Source of the DNA: Pikeienuella piscinae | GTDB taxonomy: Bacteria; Pseudomonadota; Alphaproteobacteria; Rhodobacterales; Rhodobacteraceae | Assembly (NCBI RefSeq): GCF_011044155.1 | Contig: NZ_CP049056.1 | Coordinates: forward strand, 1,922,001 to 1,986,000 | DNA: 64,000 nt | Direction: 5' to 3' | Shown here: positions 26,075 to 34,448 of the stretch, one piece after another | Layout of the letters: each line of letters opens with the position of its first letter | Position numbering within the stretch: position 1 is the first letter of the stretch | The notes under the pieces: model-generated | Seen by the model: the letters and a program-made list of their open reading frames with translations, nothing else | Told to the model about the DNA's origin: nothing | Databases searched by the model: none | Position numbers and translations under genes: made by a program

Positions 26075-27625
26075 ATGAAAAAACTACTTGTCACAACGAC
26101 TGCGATCCTGGCGGCAACGGGCGCTTTCGCCCAGGAAATCACGGTGGGGGCCGCGAATGTTCCCAAATTTCTCGATCCCGGACGCGACCATTCGAACACA
26201 GGCTCGCAGTTCTATTACAACGCACTGGACACATTGGTTGGCCACGACCCGCACACGATCGAACAAATCTGGAAACCCGCTTTGGCAACGGAATGGAAGC
26301 TTGTCGAACCCAAGGTGATGGAATTCAAGCTGCGCAAAGACGTGACATTCCACAACGGTGAAGAGATGACCGCGGATGATGTGGTGTTCTCTTTAAACCG
26401 AATCTATCAAGCGACATTTCCGCCCTATCTGGTGCGCTCCAAAGACCGTCTGAGCAACTTTGTCGAAGCAACCAAGGTTGATGACTACACGGTGCGCGTG
26501 CGTGTTGAGCGTGAAGAGCCTCTTTGGGAAACTTTGATGAACCTGCAACAGGTCATGATCATCCCCGAAGACTATACGAAGGCGCTGTCGGGCGATCCTG
26601 ATGTTGCCGAGGATGGTGACTATGAGGCGTTTAGCCTCGCGCCGGTCGGTACCGGGCCCTATGCGATTTCTGAATTCGTGCCGGGCGAAAAGGTGATCTA
26701 CACCCGGTTTGATGATTTCTGGGGCGAAAAGGCCCCGTTGGAGAAAGCCTCGGTCATCCGGATGCCAGAAACTTCGGCCCGGATCACGGCGCTGAAAACC
26801 GGCGAGGCGGATATTATCACCAATATCGCACCGGACCAGTTGGCGTTGATCGAGAATGACGCTGATCTGAAAACTGAGGGCAGCGCGACGGCGCTCTTCC
26901 ACGTCATGATCATGAACGTGAACCATCCCAAGCTGACCGATCCGAAACTGCGCCAAGCGCTGTCGCTGGCCATTGACCGCGATCTGCTGAACGAGGCGTT
27001 GTGGCTGGGTAAGGCGATCGTGCCGTCAAGCCACACGATGGTCGAAATGGGTGATTTGCATCAGCCTGATCTGAAGACCTTTGAATACGATCCCGAGAAA
27101 GCCAAGGCTCTGCTGGCCGAAAGCAATTACGACGGCGAAGAGATCATTTTTGACGCCTATCCTGTCTACTACACCAATGGTGTTCTGGCTGGTCAAGCGA
27201 TCATAGAAATGTGGTCCGAGATTGGCGTCAAAGGCAAGCTGCGCGTTAGTGCCAAATGGAACGGCAATGATCCTGAAATGATGACCCGCAGTTGGTCCAA
27301 CCCGATGTATTTTGCGGATCCGTTTGGCTCGTTCGGGGTGATGTGGGCGCCGGACGGCGCCTCTGAAAGCGGCGGCCGCTTCAATACGGATGCGGAGTAT
27401 GCCGCGATCTGGGATGAGTTCCGTTTCTCCAGCGATGTTGCGGTCCGCAATGCGGCCTATGCCAAGCTGATGGACAGGATCAAAGCTGATCCTCCGGTTC
27501 TGCCGCTCTACCGCCCGTTTGAAAGCTGGGCGATGCAGAAAAGCGTGAATTGGAAGCCGCTGCCGGGGCATATCCCCTATGTGCTCGATTTCCGCGCCGG
27601 CTCTATCTCTCTGACTGATAGATAA
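26075..27625 (+). CDS. Periplasmic Dpp/Opp-type (SBP family 5) substrate-binding protein
   Basis: 516 aa from ATG 26075 (site GGAGACGGA; an ATG at 26063 is less likely). A signal peptide (MKKLLVTTTAILAATGAFA-Q) precedes the mature protein. SBP-5 landmarks are LATEWKLVEPKVMEFKLRKD, VTFHNGEEMTADDVVFSLNR, GTGPYAISEFVPGE and HPKLTDPKLRQALSLAIDRD. Family members bind peptides but also nickel, haem, glutathione, opines and agrocinopines. The phosphatase and phosphoesterase genes around it point to a phosphorylated ligand rather than a peptide; this is inferred from context. Confidence 0.92.
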   Translation: MKKLLVTTTAILAATGAFAQEITVGAANVPKFLDPGRDHSNTGSQFYYNALDTLVGHDPHTIEQIWKPALATEWKLVEPKVMEFKLRKDVTFHNGEEMTADDVVFSLNRIYQATFPPYLVRSKDRLSNFVEATKVDDYTVRVRVEREEPLWETLMNLQQVMIIPEDYTKALSGDPDVAEDGDYEAFSLAPVGTGPYAISEFVPGEKVIYTRFDDFWGEKAPLEKASVIRMPETSARITALKTGEADIITNIAPDQLALIENDADLKTEGSATALFHVMIMNVNHPKLTDPKLRQALSLAIDRDLLNEALWLGKAIVPSSHTMVEMGDLHQPDLKTFEYDPEKAKALLAESNYDGEEIIFDAYPVYYTNGVLAGQAIIEMWSEIGVKGKLRVSAKWNGNDPEMMTRSWSNPMYFADPFGSFGVMWAPDGASESGGRFNTDAEYAAIWDEFRFSSDVAVRNAAYAKLMDRIKADPPVLPLYRPFESWAMQKSVNWKPLPGHIPYVLDFRAGSISLTDR

Positions 27626-27637
27626 GGTCAATAAAGG

Positions 27638-27660
27638 CGCGTGCCTCGGCCGGGCGCGCG
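27638..27660 (+). promoter_or_regulatory. Hairpin after the binding-protein gene
   Basis: CGCGTGCC pairs with GGCGCGCG (8 bp, one G-T wobble) around a 7-nt loop, 13 bp after the binding-protein stop and 28 bp before the phosphoesterase ATG. It lacks a T-run, so it is more likely an mRNA-stabilising or attenuating stem than a full terminator. Confidence 0.45.
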
Positions 27661-27687
27661 TCAACTCTTCAACAAGGTACTCAAATC

Positions 27688-28515
27688 ATGACTCTACGCA
27701 TTGGCGTGATCGCCGACATTCACCACGGGACACCCAAATTTACCAAACGCGGCGACACCGCCTTGGCGCTGCTGGCGGATTTCGCAGAATGGGCCAATAC
27801 CGAAGAGGTAGATCTTGTCTTGGATCTTGGCGACCGCATTTCCGATATTGACGAAGAGGCCGATCTGAAGCTGGAGGTCGAAGTTATCGACGCCATGCAG
27901 GCAATCAACGCGCCGATCCATCATGTTTGCGGCAATCACGACCGCGAATTTTTGAGTGTGGCGCAGAACGAAAAAATTCTGGGGCAAAAGCTGGAAAACG
28001 AGCTGCTGGATTTCGGTGATTGGCAAATCGCCCTTTGGCGCGCCGATGCCAAGATCGGGCGCTCGACAACGCCGCATAGTTTTCAGTTGCCGGAGCAAGA
28101 TTTGCTGTGGCTTTCGAATGTGATGCAAAAGGCCAGCAAGCCGACTTTGGTGGTTAGCCATGTGCCGGTGTCGGGCCATAGCCAGATCGGCAATTACTAT
28201 TTCGAATGTCGCCCAGAGGCCTCGCGCTATCCGCAATCGCGCCGCGCGCGCACGGCGCTGGGGCAGGCGCAGGTGCCGGTGCTCTGTCTGGCCGGCCATG
28301 TGCATTGGAACACGGTGACCACGGTTGACGGTATTTCGCACCTGACCCAGCAATCCCTGACCGAAAGTTTTTCAACCCGCGGCGAGCCTGCTGAGGCGTG
28401 GGGGATGTTGACGCTGGCGGATACGGTGCATTGGCAAGTGTTCGGATGCGATCCGTTCGAGGCGCGGCTCACCCCGCAACCGGGCCGTTGGACCCCGCCG
28501 ATGGAGAGCTTCTAA
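27688..28515 (+). CDS. Metallophosphoesterase (calcineurin-like)
   Basis: 275 aa with the full set of metal-binding blocks: IGVIADIHHG (D-x-H), LVLDLGDRI (GD), HHVCGNHDRE (GNHD), LVVSHVPVSGHS and LCLAGHVHWNTV (GHxH). There is no signal peptide, so it acts in the cytoplasm. Relatives cleave phosphodiesters such as cyclic nucleotides or glycerophosphodiesters, or phosphomonoesters. It lies between the binding-protein gene and the ATPase gene of the importer, three bp before the latter, so it is part of the transport operon and probably opens the imported substrate before or with the HAD phosphatase. Confidence 0.88.
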   Translation: MTLRIGVIADIHHGTPKFTKRGDTALALLADFAEWANTEEVDLVLDLGDRISDIDEEADLKLEVEVIDAMQAINAPIHHVCGNHDREFLSVAQNEKILGQKLENELLDFGDWQIALWRADAKIGRSTTPHSFQLPEQDLLWLSNVMQKASKPTLVVSHVPVSGHSQIGNYYFECRPEASRYPQSRRARTALGQAQVPVLCLAGHVHWNTVTTVDGISHLTQQSLTESFSTRGEPAEAWGMLTLADTVHWQVFGCDPFEARLTPQPGRWTPPMESF

Positions 28516-28518
28516 CCC

Positions 28519-30141
28519 ATGTCTGACGCCCCAATTCTGTCTGTCGAAAACCTTTCTGTTTCCTTCGGCAGCCATGTCGCTGTGCAAGATCTTTCGTTCG
28601 ATATCCGGGCGGGAGAAACCTTGGCGTTGGTGGGCGAGTCTGGTTCGGGCAAGTCCGCCACTGCTCTGGCTGTGATCCGGCTGATCGAACGCGAAGGCGG
28701 GCGGATCAAGCAGGGTACGATCCGGCTGGGGCAGGACGATCCGGTTGATGTGCATCTGCTGGATGACAAGCAATTGTCGAATGTGCGGGGCAACCGGATT
28801 TCGATGATTTTTCAAGAGCCGATGACCTCGTTGAACCCGGTGATGCGGATTGGCGAGCAGGTGGCCGAGGTTTTGCGCCGGCATCAGAATCTGTCGCGCG
28901 CAAAGGCGATTGCCGCGGCTGAGAAAGCGCTCGATCAGGTGCGCATCCCCGAGCCGAAACGGCGGTTGAGCCAGTATCCGCATGAGCTATCGGGCGGGTT
29001 GCGCCAGCGTGTGATGATCGCCATGGCGCTGGCCTGCCGGCCAGAAGTGTTGATCGCGGACGAGCCGACGACAGCGCTGGATGTGACCACACAGGCCGAG
29101 GTGCTGGCTTTGCTCAAAAGCCTTCAGGCTGAATTGGGCATGGCGGTCTTGTTCATCACCCATGACATGGGCGTGGTGGCCGAGGTCGCGAACCGCGCGC
29201 TGGTCTTGCGCAATGGCGTGACCGAGGAAACCGCCCCCGTGGCCCAATTGTTTGACGCGCCGCAATCGGATTATGCGCGCATGCTGATGGCCGCCACCCC
29301 GAAACTGGGGCAAGGAGTGATCCGAACCGCAGTGCCAGAGCAAGAGCCTGTTTTGTCGGTCAAAGGTCTGTCCAAAGCATTCCATTCCGGCGGCGGATTT
29401 TTTTCAAGAAGCACTCATTTTCAGGCCGTCAACAATGTGTGCCTTGATATCCGGCCGGGCGAAACTCTGGGCCTGGTGGGCGAATCCGGCTGCGGCAAGT
29501 CCACCCTGTCGCGCACCCTGATGCGCTTGATTGAGCCGGATCAAGGCTCGGTCGTGATCAATGGGCGCGACATTGTAGACATGAACAGCGAAGAGCTGCG
29601 CAAGCAACGCTCGAACATTCAGATGATCTTTCAGGATCCCTATGCCAGCCTCAACCCGCGCATGAAGGTCCGCGATCTGATCACGGAACCGGCCTATCTG
29701 CATAGCGGGCTTGGTCCGACAGAGCGCAGCGAACTCGCCGCCGAACTGCTGGTCAAGGTCACGTTGGAGCCGGAGGCGGCAGAGCTGTTCGCGCATCAAT
29801 TCTCGGGCGGTCAGCGGCAGCGGCTGTGCATTGCGCGCGCCTTGTCGGTCTCACCCAAGGTGATCGTTGCCGATGAGGCGGTTTCAGCTCTGGATGTGTC
29901 CACCGCGTCGCGGGTCACGGCATTGATGCAGCAATTGCAAGACGAGTTGGGGATCGCGTTCTTGTTCATCAGCCACGACATTGCGATTGTCGAGCGGGTG
30001 AGCCACCGCATCGCGGTAATGTATAAGGGCGAGATTGTCGAAACCGGCCCGACCGAACAGGTGCTGCGCGCGCCGCAACATGCCTATACCAAAAAACTGC
30101 TCTCGGCCGTTCCGGCGCCTGTGCCCATGGCGGCGCGCTAG
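28519..30141 (+). CDS. Fused Dpp/Opp-type ABC ATPase (DppD-DppF in one chain)
   Basis: 540 aa with two complete ATPase domains. Domain 1 has [14 protein letters not shown] (about residue 37), [15 protein letters not shown] and [12 protein letters not shown]. Domain 2 has [14 protein letters not shown] (about 320), [15 protein letters not shown] and [12 protein letters not shown]. Both carry the switch histidine ([18 protein letters not shown]). A Dpp importer normally uses two separate ATPases; the fused form is a known variant (YejF/GsiA-like). Walker B of domain 2 reads DEAVSALD, as in DppF/OppF. Last gene of the operon. Confidence 0.94.
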   Translation: MSDAPILSVENLSVSFGSHVAVQDLSFDIRAGETLALVGESGSGKSATALAVIRLIEREGGRIKQGTIRLGQDDPVDVHLLDDKQLSNVRGNRISMIFQEPMTSLNPVMRIGEQVAEVLRRHQNLSRAKAIAAAEKALDQVRIPEPKRRLSQYPHELSGGLRQRVMIAMALACRPEVLIADEPTTALDVTTQAEVLALLKSLQAELGMAVLFITHDMGVVAEVANRALVLRNGVTEETAPVAQLFDAPQSDYARMLMAATPKLGQGVIRTAVPEQEPVLSVKGLSKAFHSGGGFFSRSTHFQAVNNVCLDIRPGETLGLVGESGCGKSTLSRTLMRLIEPDQGSVVINGRDIVDMNSEELRKQRSNIQMIFQDPYASLNPRMKVRDLITEPAYLHSGLGPTERSELAAELLVKVTLEPEAAELFAHQFSGGQRQRLCIARALSVSPKVIVADEAVSALDVSTASRVTALMQQLQDELGIAFLFISHDIAIVERVSHRIAVMYKGEIVETGPTEQVLRAPQHAYTKKLLSAVPAPVPMAAR

Positions 30142-30219
30142 CTCTTTGGGCAGCGAGGCAGAGCTTCGCCTTTTCTATTTTTTCGATCAACAGGCTGGCT
30201 GGTTCGGCGGGCGGGATAT

Positions 30220-30355
30220 CAACGATGTGCAGCGTATCCAGACCACCAAGGATTGCGTCGACCGCGATGGTGGCCAGAATGGCGCCCGTCGCGCGCGAAA
30301 TCACTAATGCGCCAATGTCGCTGATCACCCGGTGCACGAAATTCGCCGCCAGCAA
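30220..30355 (-). pseudogene. Hydrophobic remnant, possibly the C-terminus of a MarC-type membrane protein
   Basis: A minus-strand frame contains VISRATGAILATIAVDAILG, which recalls the last membrane segment of MarC/UPF0056 proteins (LTRxMGLLLAxIAVQ). Nothing else of that family is present and the assignment is weak. It overlaps the end of the DUF2190 fragment in another frame. Confidence 0.2.
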
Positions 30356-30628
30356 CAGCCTCAGCGGCCACGCCGATCAGCGTAGTCGCAGTGGCGGTCT
30401 TGGTGAATTCCTTTTTGGAGTTGTCCCAATAGATCTTGTCACCGGCGGACCAGGCTTGGGATACGACCTTCTCCAGATCGAAGATGCCGACGAGCGCGGT
30501 CTCGACCGTCTCGGCATTTGCGGCGTTCCCTGCGGCGATGCCGAAGATGGAGCCGACGAGCAAGCCGTCGCCAGAGTTCACGGCGTAGGGCGCGGTCAGG
30601 GTGATCGTGTTGCCGGGCAGCGCGCCCT
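30345..30628 (-). pseudogene. DUF2190 phage protein fragment
   Basis: About 90 residues match the DUF2190 family found in phage head-gene clusters: LPGNTITLTAPYAVNSGDG, LLVGSIFGIAAGNAA, GIFDLEKVVSQAWSAGDKIY and LIGVAAEAV. The extreme N-terminus and the last beta strands are gone, and the frame runs into unrelated residues at about 30345. It shows that a prophage once occupied the right side of the island. Confidence 0.7.
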
Positions 30629-30699
30629 CAGATCAGGCCGCGAGATCAGCGTGCAAATACGCATGGATATTCGGGCGCCCTCGTGGCGGGTTTTTCCGG

Positions 30700-30939
30700 C
30701 GCCATTGACACTACTGGGAGCGCGATGGCGCCGAGTGGGTGGTGCATTGCCGCGGCAAGCGCGCGGAGTGCGTGAAGCGCGGCTTCCAGAAAGCGCGGCG
30801 GAACGCCGGCATCCTGTGCTGCACGCCGCACGACCTGCGGCGCACCGCCATCACCTGGGCCTGCCAGGGCGGCGCGCAGATGCAAGAGATCGAATCGTCC
30901 TTCGGCACCACCCCCGAGGAACTGCGCCGGACCTACTGA
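30700..30939 (+). pseudogene. Tyrosine recombinase (integrase) C-terminal fragment
   Basis: About 80 residues of a phage-type integrase: YWERDGAEWVVHCRGKRAEC, then CTPHDLRRTAITWACQGGAQ with the catalytic HxxR box, ending GTTPEELRRTY with a possible catalytic tyrosine. The N-terminal arm-binding domain and the first catalytic arginine region are missing. It lies 134 bp from the 3' end of tRNA-Pro, the classic position of an island integrase. Confidence 0.72.
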
Positions 30940-31072
30940 ATCTGGCGCCCGGATTTTCAGAAGAGCGTGACGAAGCCGCCGAATCGCCAGAACGCAGGAA
31001 ATGCAGGACGCCATTCTCGGGGGCAAGTCCGGGGGCGGTTTTCGGCCCTCTGGCCCAACCCCTTTAAATCAT

Positions 31073-31149
31073 TGGTCGGAGTGAGAGGATTCGAACCTCC
31101 GGCCCCTGCCTCCCGAAGGCAGTGCTCTACCAGGCTGAGCTACACTCCG
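31073..31149 (-). tRNA. tRNA-Pro (anticodon CGG)
   Basis: 77-nt cloverleaf on the minus strand: acceptor CGGAGTG/CACTCCG, D-stem GCTC/GAGC, anticodon stem CTGCC/GGCAG with loop TTCGGGA (anticodon CGG), T-arm GGAGG-TTCGAAT-CCTCT, discriminator A and encoded CCA. Its 3' end faces the integrase fragment. Confidence 0.97.
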
Positions 31150-31254
31150 AACAGGCCGCCGTATAGCGCCGGGGTTAGGCGCGCGCAAGCCGCCGGGCGT
31201 GGATTTCAAGCGCTTGCGAAGCCCGCGCCCCAACGCTAGGTATCCGCTCGCTGC

Positions 31255-31329
31255 TGGGGCGTCGCCAAGTGGTAAGGCAGCGGCTTTTGGTGCCGCCATT
31301 CGCAGGTTCGAATCCTGCCGCCCCAGCCA
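31255..31329 (+). tRNA. tRNA-Gln (anticodon TTG)
   Basis: 75-nt cloverleaf: acceptor TGGGGCG/CGCCCCA, short D-stem GCC/GGC, anticodon stem GCGGC/GCCGC with loop TTTTGGT (anticodon TTG), T-arm GCAGG-TTCGAAT-CCTGC, discriminator G and encoded CCA. Its 3' end faces the recombinase debris at 31.5 kb. Confidence 0.97.
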
Positions 31330-31390
31330 GCCAGTCCCCTGCATTTGCGGCCTTCTTGGTCTCCTCCCGAATAGCCCCGTGTTTCCGGGG

Positions 31391-31440
31391 GTTAGCGGCG
31401 TGGCGCGATGCGGGAGATCGGTCTCCGGTGACGAAATGCC
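31391..31440. repeat. Copy A of a diverged 50-bp repeat with internal hairpin
   Basis: GTTAGCGGC, GCGCGATGCGGGAG, CGGTCTCC and GACGAA-TGCC occur in the same order here and at 51033-51082. An inverted repeat GGAGA-TCGG-TCTCC sits inside (31413-31426). It lies between tRNA-Gln and a truncated serine recombinase and may be the edge or attachment region of a mobile element. Confidence 0.55.
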
Positions 31441-31512
31441 TGCGAAACGGCGGCGCGTCTCCAATCGCGAATGCTGCGGTTCACTTTGAAGGGATTTAGC
31501 GGCGGCGCGGGC

Positions 31513-32695
31513 TCAAAGATTCGCCGCCCAGGCGCGTTGCCCTTTCCAGAGTTCCATATGCGGCGCCTTTACGATGCGATCGGTGGTGAGCTCCAAGGGT
31601 TGCATTCCGGCAAGAGCATCGTCGACAAGGCCAGGGGCGAGAAACGCAAGACGAAGAACCTGGCCGACGCGCTGACGTGTCACCCGCTCGCGACCGGCGA
31701 TGTCCTGGATTGAAGCGCCCGCCTTGACCTCTTCGAACCATCGCAACGCCTCGCCGATCTTCGTGATGAGGTTCCGGTCAATGTCCGGCGGCGCATCGCC
31801 AATGACGATGCGGGTCTCGACCCCACGCCGGCGGATCTGAATGTGGGCGATGATGGAGAGATGCGAGGGGTCGATGCGGGCGACGTCAATTTCGAGCAAG
31901 CTCGCGAGGACGTTCGAAGCCAACTCGATCGCGATCGCATCCGGCGAGATCGAGCCGCCGGCGATCACCTGCGCCAGAAGCGCGTTGCGGCGTTCGCCCC
32001 GCAGGCCTTCGGCAAGCTTCGCCGCAGAGCGACGAACACGTTCGATCTCGACTGCGGCCGGACTGTCGAGCAGCTTGATCGCGAACGCGGTCTCTTCCAT
32101 GCGGCTGGCGATCGCCTCAGCGGAGGCCCGCTCCAGGCGTTCCGCGGACACGCGCCATCCCGATGCGTCCAGCGCTCCTCGGGGCGCGATCAATCGGTGC
32201 GAGACGTAGTAACGATACCGTCGTCCCTTTTTGTTCGCATGTGTAGGTGTCAGGCGGTCCCCTGTCTCATCGACGATCTTGGCGAGGAGCGGAGAGGGCG
32301 CCGAAACTGCAATCCGGCCTCGATCCTTCGCCGACTGATGAATGAGCCTCTCCTGAACGGCTTCCCACACATCCGTCCCGATGATCGCATCATGCGCGCC
32401 ATCATAGGTCGTCTCCTTGTGGCGGATCCGGCCGATGTAGACGGGGTTAGTCAGCAGATGCTGGAGATGGCCACGTCCGTAGCGCGCGCCACCCACCGCC
32501 GTGCCCTGCAGTCCCGGCCGATGCTTGGTTCGCAGGCCCATCCGATCGAGTTCGGCCTGCACCGACCGGATCGAGCCGTGTTCGAGATAGAGTTTGAAGA
32601 TCGTTCGAACGGTCGCAGCCTCCGCCGCATTGACGATAAACGTGCGACCCTTGGCGTCATAGCCGAGCGGCGCGACGCCACGCCCCGCAGGTCCT
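31513..32695 (-). pseudogene. Serine recombinase lacking its catalytic resolvase domain
   Basis: About 390 codons of the C-terminal part of a large serine recombinase. The recombinase domain begins GVAPLGYDAKGRTFIVN and AEAATVRTIFKLYLEHGS, followed by HLLTNPVYIGRIRHK, a zinc-ribbon-like region (LLAKIVDETGDRLTP, RRYRYYVSHRLI, but without the usual cysteines), a coiled segment and the end VTRQRVGQVLRLAFLAPGLV. The 150-residue N-terminal domain with the nucleophilic serine is replaced by IS21 sequence at about 32695, so it cannot catalyse recombination. The open frame continues upstream only by chance read-through. Confidence 0.8.
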
Positions 32696-33055
32696 CGAAG
32701 ATGCGCGTCAGCGTCACTCGCTCGCGGCTGCTGCGCGCCGCATTCGCTGCGAGCAGATCGTCGAGCGCATCCGTCCATGGCCCAAGTCTGGGTCGCGGCT
32801 GGACGCTGCGCTGATAGGCGAACCGCAGCACCTTCCTCACGACCTTCCGAGACAGCCGCAGCTCCCGGCGGATCTCCTTGATGGCCTTGCCCTGCACGAA
32901 ACGCGCCCGGCGGATCTTGGCGCCCGTCTCCACAATCAGCATCCCAATCTTGGCTCCAGGATCATCCCTGGAAGCACTGTGGACCCAAGTCTCGGAGGGA
33001 TCCCTTTTGGAAGCCGATCAGCCCCGAAACGGGGGCCCTATTCCAAGCCGATCAA
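32696..33055 (-). mobile_element. IS21-family left end with truncated istA
   Basis: From ATG 32942 the frame reads VETGAKIRRARFVQGKAIKE and RRELRLSRKVVRKVLRFAYQ, then LGPWTDALDDLLAANAARSS and RERVTLTRIFEDLRG, the helix-turn-helix start of IS21 IstA. Homology stops at about 32695, where recombinase sequence begins. Upstream of the ATG (32943-33055) are repeated motifs (TTTTGGAAGCCGATCAG and TTCCAAGCCGATC) of the kind found in IS21 ends. The integrase core and istB are absent. Confidence 0.72.
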
Positions 33056-33349
33056 CATCTGGCTTATGCGCGGGCCGTGATCGCTGCCTGGGCAGCTGAC
33101 TGCAACATCGAACGCCCGCATTCGGCCTTGGACGACCAGACCCCGGCCGACTACGCACGGACGCTGACCTCCGCAATCGCCCGCCCCGCTGCGCGAGATG
33201 AAAGTTCAGTGGCAGGTCAGGGCTTCAAATCCTTCGCTGCTGCGCAGGCGACCCTCGCCGGGATCGAGACCGCGCATATGTTCCGAAAGGGTCAGCTTGC
33301 TGGCGACGGCCGCATCGCCTTTCAGCAGTTCGCAGCGCTGGCAGGATAA
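33056..33349 (+). pseudogene. In-frame chimera of IS3-type and IS6-type transposase ends
   Basis: The first 45 residues (AYARAVIAAWAADCNIERPH, SALDDQTPADYARTLTSAIA) are the C-terminus of an IS3-family OrfB. The last 45 (QGFKSFAAAQATLAGIETAH, MFRKGQL...FQQFAALAG) resemble the C-terminus of IS6-family transposases. They are joined at about 33210 without losing frame. Neither part has a full DDE domain, so this is scrap left by deletions between insertion sequences. Confidence 0.65.
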
Positions 33350-33447
33350 CTGTGTCCAGCAAAACGCTTGCATTTGGCCCGCAGATATCTTTGCGACACA
33401 ACCGTCATGGCTCGCCTTTGCTGAGCCGGCACTGCCTGCAGGGTTGC

Positions 33448-34389
33448 TCAATCAGAGTGGACGGCGCGTAGGGCTTCGTATGCCTCCATATGGGTACTTG
33501 CGAGGCGCAGGATCGGCGCCGATACACCTGCTGACCGGGCACGCGAAAGCATGTCGGCGAGTATGTGGTCCTGCTCGGTCTTGCGGTTCTGCAATACGTC
33601 GCGCAGCATGGATGCGGCGCCCTCCGAGCGCTCATCGCTCAGCGTCACGAACGACGATTCGATGAATTCCGCAGCTGGCGGATAGCCGGAAGCCGTGGCG
33701 ATCGCCGCACATTCCTCGAGCAGTTCCCGCGCGACCGCCTTGCCGTGCGTGGTGGCGGCAATGGCGCCGACAGGCGCGCGCATCATGCAGGTGAGCCCCG
33801 CATAAGCGGTCAGGAACACGAACTTCTCCCACATCTCCTGCATGATATCGGTGCTGAGCACCGGCGCGATTCCGCCACGGGACAGGGCGGCATGCACCCG
33901 CTCGGCGGCCCGGCCCTGTTCCGGACGGCGTGCCCCGAGGGCAATGCGCTGCAGGTCGTTGAGGTGCCGGATTTCGCCCTTGTCGTCCATTGTGGCGCCG
34001 ATATGGCACAGACCGCCGAGTATGGCGGCCTGCGGGATCCTCTCGTCCAGCATGGCCAGATGCCGCACGCCGTTCAGGAGCGGAAGAACGGTGGTATCCG
34101 GCCCGATCGCCGGAAGGATCGCGTCGATGGCGGCGTCGAGGCCGGTCGCCTTGCAGGCCAGGACGACGAGATCGTAAATCCGGCCGGGCCGTTCTTCGGT
34201 ATGCACATCGGCCTTCACGTCTCCCAGCGCGCTGTGGACGATCAGCCCGTTCCGGCAGAGCAGCGCCGCACGTTTCGTGCGAACAAGGAAGGTGACATCG
34301 GCGCCACCATCCAAGAGGCGCCCGCCATAATAGCCGCCGATGGCGCCCGCACCTAGGATGAGAATACGCATGTTGCGGGCGGTGGACAT
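33448..34389 (-). CDS. Ketopantoate-reductase-family (ApbA/PanE) oxidoreductase
   Basis: 313 aa, the family length. The NADPH-binding motif ILILGAGAIGGYYGGRLLDGG is at residue 9, the basic NADPH-phosphate region LVRTKRAAL follows, and the catalytic lysine is in LVVLACKATGLDAAI (about residue 88). The C-terminal domain starts near 180 (MQEMWEKFVFLTAYAGLTCM). PanE proper makes pantoate; paralogues in catabolic loci reduce other 2-oxo acids. It lies 59 bp after the XRE-cupin gene on the same strand, with GTGGAC/GTCCAC sites around its start. A 2-oxoacid reductase for the substrate of this locus is more likely than pantothenate synthesis. Confidence 0.82.
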   Translation of the reverse strand: MSTARNMRILILGAGAIGGYYGGRLLDGGADVTFLVRTKRAALLCRNGLIVHSALGDVKADVHTEERPGRIYDLVVLACKATGLDAAIDAILPAIGPDTTVLPLLNGVRHLAMLDERIPQAAILGGLCHIGATMDDKGEIRHLNDLQRIALGARRPEQGRAAERVHAALSRGGIAPVLSTDIMQEMWEKFVFLTAYAGLTCMMRAPVGAIAATTHGKAVARELLEECAAIATASGYPPAAEFIESSFVTLSDERSEGAASMLRDVLQNRKTEQDHILADMLSRARSAGVSAPILRLASTHMEAYEALRAVHSD

Positions 34390-34427
34390 ATCGCAACCTC
34401 CGGATCAACCGAGCGATATTGTCCACT
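34382..34427 (-). promoter_or_regulatory. Candidate operator upstream of the PanE-like gene
   Basis: GTGGAC (34382-34387) at the start codon and GTCCACT (34421-34427) upstream match the half-sites of the perfect AGTGGAC inverted repeat in the divergent catabolic promoter at 36.1 kb. The second copy overlaps TATAGT, which could be a -10 element read leftwards. Both fit control by the XRE-cupin regulator. Confidence 0.5.
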
Positions 34428-34448
34428 ATAGAGCACGCTACGGAACGA

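Noticed and set aside
32451-32942. Treating the 164-codon frame as an intact small gene
   Set aside because: Its first 80 residues are IS21 IstA and the rest is recombinase DNA read in the wrong frame, so it is a junction artefact.
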